Of a stretch of DNA of 64,000 nucleotides, positions 1-8,851 are shown piece after piece. The stretch covers positions 1-64,000 of the forward strand of contig CAVQCA010000033.1 of NCBI GenBank assembly GCA_963710815.1, read 5' to 3'. The translations under genes and the position numbers were made by a program. The stretch comes from CAVQCA01 sp963710815 (lineage in GTDB: Bacteria > Pseudomonadota > Gammaproteobacteria > UBA9214). The first letter of the stretch is position 1. Each line of letters begins with the position of its first letter. The notes under the pieces were generated by a model. That model did not search any database and was not told the origin of the DNA. It saw nothing but the letters and a program-made list of their open reading frames with translations.

Positions 1-47
1 TTGAGTCACTGCCCCCGGAAACCTAATGATATGAAAGGATAAAACGC

Positions 48-239
48 ATGCCTCTAATTAACCTGGTCATCGTCCTGCTCGTGGTTGGCGTGCTGCTCTG
101 GCTCGTCAATACCTACATACCCATGGATCGCAAGATCAAGAACATTCTGAATATCGTCGTGGTCATTGTGGTGGTGATATGGTTACTGCAGGTGTTCGGC
201 ATATTGGGATCGATGGACAGCATACGTATCGGCCGATGA
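48..239 (+). CDS. Thivi_2564-type small membrane protein
   Basis: A 63-residue protein with two hydrophobic stretches (about residues 4-24 and 33-52) separated by a short charged loop containing PMDRKIK. The opening MPLINLVIVLLVVGVLLWLV and the loop match the small inner-membrane family named after Thivi_2564. The family's function is unknown. An AAAGGA-type ribosome site lies about 8 bases before the ATG. It stands alone, ahead of a CRP-like regulator gene on the same strand. Confidence 0.8.
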   Translation: MPLINLVIVLLVVGVLLWLVNTYIPMDRKIKNILNIVVVIVVVIWLLQVFGILGSMDSIRIGR

Positions 240-627
240 TGGCCTGAAAGGGCCATGCGACGCCGTCAGCCTCCAATAAATGGGGACCGATCGTGCGTTG
301 CAAGTGGCGTCTGTCGACTCGCATTCGCGAAGCGTACTCCGATCCCCGTAACATCCAGGACCCTGCCCGAAGCTGAAATAATCCGATCTATTGTGCGAAT
401 CGGGTTTACATATCAGTGATTGTCGCACCTGGTCCCATGGCTGGGCGCCAGAGCCTGGCAAGCGTGCTATGTGCGCTACCGCCCAGACAACCGCCAGGTC
501 TCACCCCATACTTGAATCATCCATTTTCGGGAAGCCACTTACGCTTAGATTCGCATTCGACACAAGGATTACACTGCCTGCTCTCAATGTGCCGTTTGCC
601 GGGTTTCCCGACGCCAGGAGAGATCTT
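240..627. other. Intergenic stretch before the CRP-like gene
   Basis: About 390 bases. The reading frame of the downstream regulator is open here from 391, but the translation has no family resemblance and no ribosome site, so I treat it as untranslated leader or promoter DNA. I see no RNA gene or repeat in it. Confidence 0.5.
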
Positions 628-1335
628 GTGCCGCTCACCAAGCCTGCCCAAGCTTCCAATCGTCTGCTTGCGACTTTGCCCCGCAAGGACCGTCATCGAT
701 TTCTGGCAGGCTGCGAACCGGTCGAACTGGCATTTGCCGAGGTCCTGGCTGATCCCGGCGAGCGCATTCGCCACGTCTACTTTCCCACGGAAGGTTTCAT
801 TTCCCTGACAAAACCGTTGAGTGATCGCTCCAGCCTGGAGGTGGGCCTGGTCGGCGACGAAGGCATGCTCGGGATCCCTCTCCTGCTTGGGGTGAATATA
901 TCGCCGCTGCACGCCGTGGTGCAGGGCGAAGGTCCGGCGCTGCGCATGGACGCCGCGCCGTTTCGCCGCGAACTCGCACAGAGCACTGCGCTGCAACGGA
1001 GGCTGAAGCGTTACCTCTATGTCATGATGGGCCAGATCGCGCAAACCGCCGCCTGTACCCGCTTTCATGTGGTGGAGGCGCGTCTCGCCCGCTGGCTGCT
1101 GATGACACAGGACCGGGCGCACTCTGACACGTTCCATGTCACGCACAAATTCCTCGCCTACATGCTGGGCGTGCGCCGCGTCGGCGTTACCAAAGCCGCC
1201 ACGGCGCTGCAGAATTGCCAACTGATCCGCTATAGCCGCGGGAATATCACAGTTCTCGACCGCGGCGGTCTGGAAGCCGCTTCCTGCGGATGTTACGCAA
1301 CCGACAGGGAAACCTACGCCAGGATAATGGGCTAG
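628..1335 (+). CDS. Crp/Fnr family transcriptional regulator
   Basis: A 235-residue regulator with an N-terminal cyclic-nucleotide-binding-like beta barrel (about residues 20-130, including HVYFPTEGFISL and GLVGDEGMLG) and a C-terminal winged helix-turn-helix (about residues 165-225, with LAYMLGVRRVGVTKAA as the HTH core). It lacks the cysteine set of FNR and the phosphate-binding RSALR-type motif of true CRP, so the effector cannot be named. I chose the GTG at 628 because AGGAGA sits 6-7 bases upstream and the length then fits the family; longer in-frame starts would add an unrelated leader. It faces a paralogue across about 90 bases. Confidence 0.82.
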   Translation: MPLTKPAQASNRLLATLPRKDRHRFLAGCEPVELAFAEVLADPGERIRHVYFPTEGFISLTKPLSDRSSLEVGLVGDEGMLGIPLLLGVNISPLHAVVQGEGPALRMDAAPFRRELAQSTALQRRLKRYLYVMMGQIAQTAACTRFHVVEARLARWLLMTQDRAHSDTFHVTHKFLAYMLGVRRVGVTKAATALQNCQLIRYSRGNITVLDRGGLEAASCGCYATDRETYARIMG

Positions 1336-1422
1336 GTAGTGTGTCGGACCCGGGGTGATCGTAGCGCGAGGAATGCGCTAACGGGGCAGAAACAAGTACG
1401 ACAACACGCGACTCCAACCGGA

Positions 1423-2151
1423 TTAATGAACGTAGTTCTCCGGAAGCAGGCGATCGAACTCCTTCTTGACCACCTGGTAGCATTCGCAGACACGCTCCTC
1501 CAGGCCGGGACGATTCACCACGGTGATCTTGCCGCGGCTGTAGCGAATCAACCCGGCGCGCTGTAATGTCCCGGCCGCCTCGGTGACGCCCTCGCGGCGC
1601 ACCCCGAGCATATTGGCGATCAGCTCCTGGGTCATGGTCAACTCGTTCGTGGGCAGGCGGTCCAGGCTCAGCAGCAGCCAGCGACACAGTAGCTGGTCAA
1701 CTGAATGATGCCGGTTGCACACCGCCGTTTGCGCCATCTGGGTAAGCAACGCCTGGGTGTAACGCAGCAACAGGCGTTGCGTGGGTCCGGCGTGAAAGAA
1801 TGCATCCTTCAGGTGTTGCGCTGTCAGCCGGTAAGCATGGCCGGCGCTTTGCACCACGGCCCGGCTGGTCGTGGATTGACCGCCCATGAACAGGGAGACC
1901 CCGACGATACCCTCGTTGCCGACCACGGCGATTTCGGCCGAGGCGCCATCCTCCATGACATAGAGCAGCGACACAATGGAAGTGGTGGGGAAAAAGACGT
2001 GGCGCATTGTAATGCCGGGCTCGCTCACCGCATTGCCGAGCGGCATTGAGACCAGTTCCAGATGGGGAAGCAGGCACCCGAATTCCTCCGCCGGCAGGGT
2101 GGCGAGCAGGTGGTTCTGGCGGGGGTCAGATGGAGCGGGCATGGGCCACAT
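1423..2151 (-). CDS. Crp/Fnr family transcriptional regulator
   Basis: A 242-residue paralogue of the regulator at 628-1335, encoded convergently. It shares the barrel motifs (RHVFFPTTSIVSL, AVVGNEGIVG) and an HTH with the same core (IANMLGVRREGVTEAA), followed by GLIRYSRGKITV, which is almost identical in the two proteins. Proteins of this subgroup are usually annotated simply as Crp/Fnr regulators; the ligand and targets are unknown. The start lies about 380 bases from the next gene, leaving room for its own promoter. The pair may come from an old duplication. Confidence 0.85.
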   Translation of the reverse strand: MWPMPAPSDPRQNHLLATLPAEEFGCLLPHLELVSMPLGNAVSEPGITMRHVFFPTTSIVSLLYVMEDGASAEIAVVGNEGIVGVSLFMGGQSTTSRAVVQSAGHAYRLTAQHLKDAFFHAGPTQRLLLRYTQALLTQMAQTAVCNRHHSVDQLLCRWLLLSLDRLPTNELTMTQELIANMLGVRREGVTEAAGTLQRAGLIRYSRGKITVVNRPGLEERVCECYQVVKKEFDRLLPENYVH

Positions 2152-2533
2152 CCCAAGTAACTGTCACAATTAAAGTATAACCAATGTAGCGGTGTTTACT
2201 GCTGGAAACGCCGGTAAATTATCTCTCCTCCCCCGCCAATGTACAACAGCGTACAAACGCGATTGGGAGCGCGGCGAGTGTGGCGGGAATTATAGACCGG
2301 CGGCGCGGCACGCTCACAAACACTGTGGAGAAACAACGGGACCCGTGCACCGTTCGATTGCCGGCCATGTACGCCAGCAGACAGACGGCGAAGGAGATCC
2401 TCCTTGATCTCGCATCATCGGAGCCAACATAAAAACCGCAATCAGAGACGATGTTGCCAGTCATGGTTATTGCGCCATCCATTATTCGGAGGGAATCGAG
2501 CTTCATTTTACCCTCTCAAAGGAAGCTCATATC
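2152..2533. other. Intergenic region, divergent promoters likely
   Basis: About 380 bases between the minus-strand regulator and a plus-strand small membrane ORF. It should hold both promoters. I see no convincing gene or RNA; short open frames here have no family resemblance. Confidence 0.4.
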
Positions 2534-2731
2534 ATGCACACTACAACCAAGACAGTCCTTGTCATCGCGTTTGCCGTCGTAGCCTTAGCGTTGCTTATCT
2601 TTGGCAACGCAAGCACGGGCATAATCAGCTGGATGATGCTTCCAACTTTGTTTGTCGTCGTACTTGACGTCATACTTTTCTCGGTTATTTACGGGAATAA
2701 TCAACTACCACACGTAGCGCGGGTGGTATGA
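2534..2731 (+). CDS. Small membrane protein, 3' end replaced by IS200
   Basis: A 65-residue product with two hydrophobic segments (about 7-25 and 32-52). The family is not recognised. AGGAAG lies about 9 bases before the ATG. The last codons (from about 2704, giving PHVARVV) fall inside the imperfect hairpin that looks like one end of the neighbouring IS200-type element, so the original C-terminus was probably lost or changed by the insertion. Composition is more AT-rich than the flanking regulators. Confidence 0.5.
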   Translation: MHTTTKTVLVIAFAVVALALLIFGNASTGIISWMMLPTLFVVVLDVILFSVIYGNNQLPHVARVV

Positions 2732-3305
2732 TGAAAGCCCCAAGAGGGGGCTCGATACTAAAGCCCCGCTAACTTCATCTGCTTCTGACGCTTCTCTTCT
2801 TGCTCCTGGTTCTTGATGTACTCCCGGATTAGCTGATCGTCTAATCCCACCGTACTCACGCAATACCCGCGTGCCCAGAAGGGACGACCCGTGAAGTTCC
2901 GCTTCACCTGCAAAGATTCCCTGAAGATCCGTATCGCTGACTTCCCTTTCAGAAACCCTACTGTGTTGGCTACGCTGAACTTCGGCGGAATCATTAACAG
3001 CATGTGGATATGATCCCGCATCGCATAGCCGTCTACTAACTCCAATCCACCCTGGCGACATAACTCGCGAAAAATACCCCCAATTTCCTTCCGCAACGTC
3101 CCGTAGATCGCCTGCTTGCGATATTTCGGAACAAACACAATGTGATATCTGCAATCATGCTTGACGTGAGCTTGGCTTTGCCAGTCTCTCATTTTGGCCT
3201 CCTGTTAGAACTCGCCGGTTCAAAGGGAGGCCATTTCCTTACTCCGCACGTCGTAACGGCAGAGCCCCGTCGAGTCTCACCGCCAGAGGCGGTGGTTTAC
3301 CTAGA
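2704..3305 (-). mobile_element. IS200-type insertion sequence
   Basis: A single-gene element of about 600 bases built around the Y1 transposase at 2758-3192. Candidate terminal structures are the imperfect hairpin at about 2704-2725 (ACCAC...GTGGT) and a hairpin at about 3281-3297 (CACCGCC AGA GGCGGTG), each near one end as in the IS200/IS605 family. No terminal inverted repeats or target duplication are expected for this family. Exact ends are my estimate. Confidence 0.7.
2758..3192 (-). CDS. tnpA: IS200/IS605-type Y1 transposase TnpA
   Basis: A 144-residue HUH single-strand transposase, the normal length for IS200 TnpA. It shows the opening HDCRYHIVFVPKYR, the HUH motif as HIHMLL (about residue 60) and a candidate catalytic tyrosine in the C-terminal helix (YCVSTVG or REYIKNQE). 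These enzymes cut and rejoin single-stranded DNA at subterminal hairpins. The gene looks intact. No TnpB-like gene accompanies it. Confidence 0.92.
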   Translation of the reverse strand: MRDWQSQAHVKHDCRYHIVFVPKYRKQAIYGTLRKEIGGIFRELCRQGGLELVDGYAMRDHIHMLLMIPPKFSVANTVGFLKGKSAIRIFRESLQVKRNFTGRPFWARGYCVSTVGLDDQLIREYIKNQEQEEKRQKQMKLAGL

Positions 3306-3462
3306 TTTAATTATGTTTTGCAGCCGGATCGTCGGAAGCCACAGTAACGTATCAGGTTATACGGCGGCGCTGTTTATCACCGGGCGGGCGTTTGCGTACA
3401 AACCGCTGATTGTGGTAGAAATCCTCGTGCGCTGTCTCACCCCCAGACCTGGAAGCTGACCC

Positions 3463-4815
3463 ATGAATAGGCTAAAACAACAGTGGAGCGATTTGCGGTC
3501 GACCTTTTGGTTTTTGCCTTTTCTGATCGTCCTGACCAGCGTTGTTTACGCGGTAGTATTGATCCAGACAGACTACGCCTGGGGTGACCGGTGGCTGGCC
3601 CAGTGGCCACGGATATTCGGGGTCGGGGCGGATGGCGCGCGCGATATGTTGTCTACCCTTGCCGGTTCGATGATGTCCGTTATGGGCATCACGGTCTCCA
3701 TGACCCTGCTGGCATTGGCGCTGGCTTCGAGCCAATACACCTCGCGCATCTTGCGGAACTTCATGCGCAACCGTGTCACGCAGCTCACACTGGGAATCTT
3801 TGCCGGAATTTTCATCTATTGTCTGATCGTGTTGCACACTATTCGCACTGGCGATGCGCCATTCGTGCCGAGCCTGGCGGTGTTTTTCGCCTTTGTTCTG
3901 GCGTTTGGCGGCATTGCCGTCCTCATTTTTTTTATTCATCACATCGCCTCGTCGATCCAGGCTTCCAGCATCATTGCCTCGGTCGCACAGGAAACCAACG
4001 CGTCCATTGATCGGCTGTTCCCGGTAAAACGGGAACCCGGCCCCGATAACGCTGAGGGTGAAGAGAACGGGCGGCTCCTCCCCTCTCTGGATGAGAGGAC
4101 CTGGTACGCGGTGCCGGCGGAGGTGAGCGGCTACATACAGAGCGTAGATCATGACGCCATCCTGCGCCTGGCGCGTGACAGGAGGACCATCGTGCGGATG
4201 GAGGACGGCATCGGCGCGTTCGTTGTGCAAGATACTGCGTTGGCATCGCTCGCCCTGACCTACCCGCCCGATCAGGAGACGATTGTTGCCCTGAACGGGG
4301 CTTACAGTGTTGGTCGCCATCGCACGGCTGAACATGACCCTTCTTTCGGTATCAGGCAGATCGTGGATATGGCCTTGAAGGCGCTTTCGCCCGGTGTCAA
4401 TGACACCTCGACAGCGGTGATGTGCGTGGATTATTTGACAGCGATTCTGGCTCGGCTGGCTTGTCGGCAATTCCCGCCCTCGCACCGTTACGAGGGAGAA
4501 ACACTGCGTGTGATCGCCATCGTTGCGACCTTTGAAGACCTGTTGGTCGAGGCGTTCGATCAGATTCGGGGTAGCGCCGCAGGCAATGTCGCCATCATGG
4601 CGCGCATGCTCGGCGCCATCGAGTCCATCGCCAGTCTCACGGTCAGCCCGAGCCACTTACGAGCACTCGACGAACAGGTGCAGTGGATTGCCGAGCTGGC
4701 CGATCGCAGCATCGAATCCACCCATGATCGCGCGCAAATTGAAAGGCGGCGGCTGCAGGTGCGCGAAGCGCTCGTATCTGAGACCGCATTGCGCGCAGTG
4801 GAAGAGAAGGCATAG
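3463..4815 (+). CDS. DUF2254 family membrane protein
   Basis: A 450-residue inner-membrane protein matching DUF2254. It has about four membrane segments in the first third (roughly residues 15-33, 62-88, 106-127 and 137-160), then a long soluble part with FGIRQIVDMALKALSPGVND, the signature-like stretch of the family. The function is unknown. The start follows a spacer without a strong ribosome site, but the N-terminus WFLPFLIVLTSVVYAV fits the family. A degraded region follows directly. Confidence 0.85.
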   Translation: MNRLKQQWSDLRSTFWFLPFLIVLTSVVYAVVLIQTDYAWGDRWLAQWPRIFGVGADGARDMLSTLAGSMMSVMGITVSMTLLALALASSQYTSRILRNFMRNRVTQLTLGIFAGIFIYCLIVLHTIRTGDAPFVPSLAVFFAFVLAFGGIAVLIFFIHHIASSIQASSIIASVAQETNASIDRLFPVKREPGPDNAEGEENGRLLPSLDERTWYAVPAEVSGYIQSVDHDAILRLARDRRTIVRMEDGIGAFVVQDTALASLALTYPPDQETIVALNGAYSVGRHRTAEHDPSFGIRQIVDMALKALSPGVNDTSTAVMCVDYLTAILARLACRQFPPSHRYEGETLRVIAIVATFEDLLVEAFDQIRGSAAGNVAIMARMLGAIESIASLTVSPSHLRALDEQVQWIAELADRSIESTHDRAQIERRRLQVREALVSETALRAVEEKA

Positions 4816-4819
4816 TGTG

Positions 4820-4945
4820 ATGAAATCGAGCCGGGAAATGACAAACAACGCCCGCGCATCGAATTCCGGCAGGGTCGTCTCTGTGCGTGGCAGTGTCGTG
4901 GATATGCGCTTCGATGCGCAGCTGCCGCCAATCTACTCGCTGCTG
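4820..4945 (+). pseudogene. 5' fragment of N-type ATP synthase beta gene
   Basis: From the ATG at 4820 the frame reads MTNNARASNSGRVVSVRGSV followed by VDMRFDAQLPPIYSLLRA. This resembles the N-terminus of the beta subunit of the alternative N-ATPase rather than standard AtpD. The match stops after about 40 residues, and the frame runs straight into a hemolysin III relic. Only the 5' scrap remains, so this is a deletion product and not a functional gene. The assignment is by recall of the motif. Confidence 0.5.
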
Positions 4946-5189
4946 CGTGCGAGTGTTGCCGATGCTCATTATCTTCGTGATGGGCTGGTTTATAGTGCGG
5001 CAATCAATCCACTGCTCGCGGTGCTGCCACGCGCCGGTTTCATCTGGCTGTTGACCGGCGGCATACTTTATTCCCCGGGGATCATGTTATTTGCTCGATC
5101 ACCGTTACCCCGGGATGCACGGGGTGTGGCATCTGTTCGCGCTGGCCGTCAACATCAGCCACAATGTGGCGATTCTGATCCAAGTCTGA
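4946..5189 (+). pseudogene. Hemolysin III (TrhA/PAQR family) C-terminal relic
   Basis: Pieces of a hemolysin III protein occur in successive frames: MLIIFVMGW from 4961, then LVYSAAINPLLAVLPRAGF and WLLTGGILYSPGIMLFA, then HRYPGMHGVWHLFAL and NISHNVAILIQV ending at a TGA at 5187. The HGVWHLF block carries the conserved histidine region of the family. At least two frameshifts are needed (near 4980 and near 5096), and the N-terminal half is missing. It is joined to the ATPase fragment upstream, so the locus is a chimera of two gene remains. Confidence 0.65.
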
Positions 5190-5350
5190 CCCGCCTGACG
5201 ATTCCGGCTGCACGCCATGAGGTCAAAAAAAACACCGCGTGACGTTCGCTGATGCAGGGGCTATCCTTTGGCTAGTGCGCTTAATCGGCCGGGAAAGTCG
5301 GCAGACGCGAGGCGCCGCCCTGTAAAGCAAACATCAGAAAGGACGTGATC

Positions 5351-5665
5351 ATGCTGGTAACCTTTTCCTGCCCGGCCTATGCGAGCATTACGATGTTCGG
5401 CGACGTGGCAATCCGACTGCTCAAACTGATGGGACACAGCGGGACGGTACCCAGCGCGCTGCTGGCAGAAGATGTCCAGGCGGCGCTGGAACGTCTGGAG
5501 GCTGCGGTCGAGGCAGACAATCCGTCGCCGGAGCCGGAAGAGTCTGCGGAAGGAGCGGACGGTGAACCTGCCGTCAGTCTCCCGCACCGCGCCTTGCCTC
5601 TGATCGAATTACTCAAGGCGGCGGCAAAGGCAAAATGCGACGTGATGTGGGACAAGAACAACTAA
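5351..5665 (+). CDS. DUF1840 family protein
   Basis: A 104-residue soluble protein matching DUF1840. It has the conserved opening SCPAYASITMFGDVAIRLLK with the following LMGHSGTVP, an acidic linker (about residues 55-72) and the closing block LPLIELLKAAAKAKCDVMWD. The role is unknown. I chose ATG 5351 over GTG 5345 because the AAAGGA site is then 7 bases away. Confidence 0.85.
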   Translation: MLVTFSCPAYASITMFGDVAIRLLKLMGHSGTVPSALLAEDVQAALERLEAAVEADNPSPEPEESAEGADGEPAVSLPHRALPLIELLKAAAKAKCDVMWDKNN

Positions 5666-5838
5666 TCCAGCAGCCGCGTGTGACCGTCAACCCGATACCC
5701 GGCCGCCGACTCCAAACGGGTGGTTGTGCCGGAATGTCGGCGCCGGAGTCGGGACCGTAGACGGTACCGTCGTCGGCGGCATCATCGATGCAACACACAG
5801 ATACGACTATCAGTGCTCAGCTTAATTACATATGAAAC

Positions 5839-6345
5839 TCAATAGCACAGTGCTAATGGAATAGCCGCGCCTAAAATTGCGCCGTAGATCATGTGTCCCA
5901 CCACGGTACTAAAAGGTGTAGAGCGACCATAATTTAATCCCATGAAACCTGGTGGCTCCAGTCGACGGAATGCGGTAGGCCCGTCAAATTCGGTCGCGAT
6001 ACGAGGATGCATGTGTGGCAGGATCGGCAAGACTACCACCAGCAACATCAAGCCATGCACAGCACCAATCAGTGCGCCGAACCACCAGTGAGATATTTGC
6101 ACACTGGAAAATACCAGGTAATACATAAAGGCGAATATCCAGCCACCGACAATGTAAAAGGTAAAGCCATAAACACTGGCGCGATCGCGATCACCCGTGA
6201 ACAGGGTTCCAATCAAAAACGGCAGGCTCAGTCTCGACAGGCCAAGCCCCTGACTGCCCTGGAGAACAATCGACAGGGCTGAGGTTGCAACAAAGCCCCA
6301 GACTGCAACATGCAATAACACTTGTGGTTGCCAGAGATGAATCAT
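5839..6345 (-). CDS. Multi-pass membrane protein, unknown function
   Basis: A 168-residue protein with four predicted membrane segments (about residues 8-27, 58-80, 86-108 and 145-165). The family is not recognised with confidence. Its start overlaps the stop of the GH15 gene by four bases (ATGA), so the two are translationally coupled and form one minus-strand operon. Base composition is lower in GC than the genes on either side, as in the GH15 gene, so they probably arrived together. Confidence 0.6.
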   Translation of the reverse strand: MIHLWQPQVLLHVAVWGFVATSALSIVLQGSQGLGLSRLSLPFLIGTLFTGDRDRASVYGFTFYIVGGWIFAFMYYLVFSSVQISHWWFGALIGAVHGLMLLVVVLPILPHMHPRIATEFDGPTAFRRLEPPGFMGLNYGRSTPFSTVVGHMIYGAILGAAIPLALCY

Positions 6346-8228
6346 TTATGTGCTTCCTCCTGTTCGGCTTCCGCCAGTAGCATTGCAGCATTGATCAAAC
6401 CAGTATGACTAAAGGCCTGTGGAAAATTACCCAGCGCCATTCCGGACTCCGGGTCTGCTTCCTCGGCGAACAGCCCCAGATCATTACCGTATTCCAGCAA
6501 TGCCTCAAACCGCTTTCGTGCTTCGGTAATTTCACCCGCCAGCACCAGATATTCTACTGCCCAGAAGCTGGTGATCAAAAAGGCGCCTTCACCGGGTGGG
6601 AGAAAATCATCAAAGCCTTCGGGAAAACGATACAGCAGCGCGCCAGCGCCCAGTACTTTCTGGATGCGCTCGTAAGTTGCACGCATTCTCGGATTGGTCG
6701 CGTCAATAAAACCATGTCTTGCCAGCAGTAATATACTGGCATCGACTTGATTGCAGTCAGCAGCGGTAATATAAGTACCGCTCTCATGATCGAAGCAACG
6801 TGTTTCAATAAATTCTGCAATGGCCTCGCGTTCGATCTCAAATTCCTGCCTGGGAATCCGCACAACACCGGTATTGGCCAGTTGTAACAGTCGATCCAGC
6901 CCTACCCAGCACATTAATTTGGAATGCGTGTAGTGGCGCGGTGCATCACGCGCTTCCCATATACCCTGATCAGGATTGCGCCATTCAGCGCAAATCATTT
7001 TGCCGAAGCCCAGCAGCAAACGCGACTCGGAGCGATCGAGTTTTCTGCCACGCAGAACGTATTCATAGGCGGCGGCAATGACTTCACCATAGACATCGAG
7101 CTGATGCTGTTCACCTGCCGCATTGCCGATTCGCACCGGCAGGGAATCACGATAGCCTGCAAGGCCTGAAAATTCACGTTCATGCAGATGTGTTTCACCA
7201 TAGACATTATAGGCAACACGTAACCGGGGCCAGGTACGTCGTGTTGCATGCAGCATCCAGCCAAGAAAGGCTTCACCTTCAGCGATAAAATCAAGATCGA
7301 TAAAAGCGCGCAGGGTAAAGCTGGCATCACGGATCCAGCAATAACGGTAATCCCAGTTGCGAACACCGCCTATTTTGCCCGGCAAGGATGTGCTGGGTCC
7401 GGCGATCAGTGCGCCCGATAAACCATAGGTCAGTAATTTGAGCGTCAGAATACTGCGCTGCACCTGCGTTTTATAAGGCCCTTCGTAACTTGATTGTTTG
7501 ACCCATTCCTGCCACCAGTTGACTGTTGCCTGCTGGCGTAAGCGACTTTCATCATCCAGAGGTACGATCACATTAATATTGTGTTGCGTATAACACAGTG
7601 AAAAACCGTATTGATCGCCCGCGTTAACTGCGACCTGTCCGTTCAGGGCAGCATGGTCGTTTGCACATTGCAGCATTACATCTGCGTGAAGATTCAAACT
7701 CTGATTTCCGAATTTGCATTGCCAGCCCAAAGCGCCACGATGCCGAAACCTGACATGCTGCTGGCCATAAGCTGGACGAGGCACAAACTCAATCTGCATG
7801 TCAACGCAACCAGCAATACCCTCCACACTGCGCAATAGTTCTCGTTGCGGTTGCAACTGATTAAGAAATTGCTGATCTATGAGAATCGGTATGCAATCGG
7901 TGACCCGCACTTCACCGCTATCCGTGGTAAAGATCGTTTCCAGCACATTACTGTTTTTGATATAGCGCCGCTTTACACGATAGGGCTGGCAAGGACGAAT
8001 ACTGAAATGACCGCCAGCATTGCGATCAAGGATAACAGCAAAAATACTCTCGCCTGAGAAATAAGGAAGGCATAACCATTCCACGGCTCCATCACGGCTG
8101 ATCAGGGCCGCGATCCGACAATCTCCGATCACAGCATAATCATTGATCGCCGGATATGTTTCTGGCGGCAGAGGCCCCTTCACTGAAATAAGATTATCGT
8201 TTTCCTGTTTATGTATAGAATGCATCAT
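6342..8228 (-). CDS. Glycoside hydrolase family 15 (glucoamylase/trehalase-like)
   Basis: A 628-residue cytoplasmic protein of the bacterial GH15 type. It has the N-terminal beta-sandwich opening YAVIGDCRIAALISRDGAVE, then the (alpha/alpha)6 barrel with NWDYRYCWIRDASFTLRAF (about residue 290), YGETHLHEREFSGLAGYR with a candidate catalytic acid, and the C-terminal FWAVEYLVLAGE. Family members cleave glucose from alpha-glucans or hydrolyse trehalose; the sequence does not decide between them. It precedes the membrane protein gene in an overlapping operon. Its lower GC suggests separate ancestry from the trehalose operon at 20-29 kb. Confidence 0.88.
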   Translation of the reverse strand: MMHSIHKQENDNLISVKGPLPPETYPAINDYAVIGDCRIAALISRDGAVEWLCLPYFSGESIFAVILDRNAGGHFSIRPCQPYRVKRRYIKNSNVLETIFTTDSGEVRVTDCIPILIDQQFLNQLQPQRELLRSVEGIAGCVDMQIEFVPRPAYGQQHVRFRHRGALGWQCKFGNQSLNLHADVMLQCANDHAALNGQVAVNAGDQYGFSLCYTQHNINVIVPLDDESRLRQQATVNWWQEWVKQSSYEGPYKTQVQRSILTLKLLTYGLSGALIAGPSTSLPGKIGGVRNWDYRYCWIRDASFTLRAFIDLDFIAEGEAFLGWMLHATRRTWPRLRVAYNVYGETHLHEREFSGLAGYRDSLPVRIGNAAGEQHQLDVYGEVIAAAYEYVLRGRKLDRSESRLLLGFGKMICAEWRNPDQGIWEARDAPRHYTHSKLMCWVGLDRLLQLANTGVVRIPRQEFEIEREAIAEFIETRCFDHESGTYITAADCNQVDASILLLARHGFIDATNPRMRATYERIQKVLGAGALLYRFPEGFDDFLPPGEGAFLITSFWAVEYLVLAGEITEARKRFEALLEYGNDLGLFAEEADPESGMALGNFPQAFSHTGLINAAMLLAEAEQEEAHK

Positions 8229-8451
8229 GATTCATAACTTGAATGTTTATGCGACAGGTAATAACAATGATAGTTTCTCTGAACCAGATCAATGAAAGGT
8301 GAGGTCTGACTATATAGATATCGTTAATAAACTTCATCAGGTGATGAGGTTACAACGCCGAGAAGCCCCCCGAGGTTTATAATTTGTAATCAGCCGGCAG
8401 GAACACCCATCTATTTATATATTTTACACACAGCCTGCAAGGCACCCACGA

Positions 8452-8688
8452 TCAACGCACCCAGGTAGCGGCAGGCACCCTCTCGCCACCGTCCAGGTGG
8501 TGGTACAGGTAAAGAAAGCCTCCATCGTCAACGAGGATGCTCCGCTGCTCGATATACCGCCCCTCAACTTCTCGGTCCTGCTGGCAGCGTGTCAGCCAGA
8601 CCTTATGCTCGAAGCGGTTCAGGGCTTCATCCGCGATCCCGATGGACTGAATACTGACTTGATGCATCCTCAGACTCTCCCTCTTCAT
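8452..8688 (-). CDS. Small hypothetical protein
   Basis: A 78-residue open frame with no recognised family. A later start at 8667 (MHQVSIQSIG) has a GGGAGAG stretch about 9 bases upstream and may be the true one. It overlaps the 3' end of a DUF2130 fragment on the same strand. It may be the gene that used to follow the DUF2130 gene, or may not be translated. Confidence 0.3.
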   Translation of the reverse strand: MKRESLRMHQVSIQSIGIADEALNRFEHKVWLTRCQQDREVEGRYIEQRSILVDDGGFLYLYHHLDGGERVPAATWVR

Positions 8689-8851
8689 TCAGCAGACCGA
8701 TAGAATCGAGTTGCGGCAGTGCATTCTCCGCGATGCCCTGCAGTTCGCCGCACATGCCCATGATGTTCATGGTGATGCGCTCGATCTGGGTCTCGCACTT
8801 TTTCCACAGCCGGGCCATGGCCGCCTTCTCGCGCTCCAAGTCATTCAGCAT
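8627..8851 (-). pseudogene. C-terminal fragment of a DUF2130 protein
   Basis: The 74-residue frame carries LNDLEREKAAMARLWKKCET and ITMNIMGMCGELQGIAENAL plus PQLDSIGLL, which match the last part of DUF2130 proteins (normally over 400 residues, coiled-coil rich). The upstream coding part is missing: the frame meets a stop about nine codons before the ATG. This is a 3' remnant left by a deletion. Confidence 0.6.

Noticed and set aside
3472..4656. A 394-codon minus-strand frame opposite the DUF2254 gene
   Set aside because: It mirrors a well-supported membrane protein gene, has a Gly/Arg/Gln/His-rich composition typical of antisense frames, and has no ribosome site.
4523..5242. One continuous 239-codon frame across the end of DUF2254 and the relic
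   Set aside because: The first 99 codons are out of frame with DUF2254; only the part from 4820 has any similarity, and that is to two unrelated broken genes.
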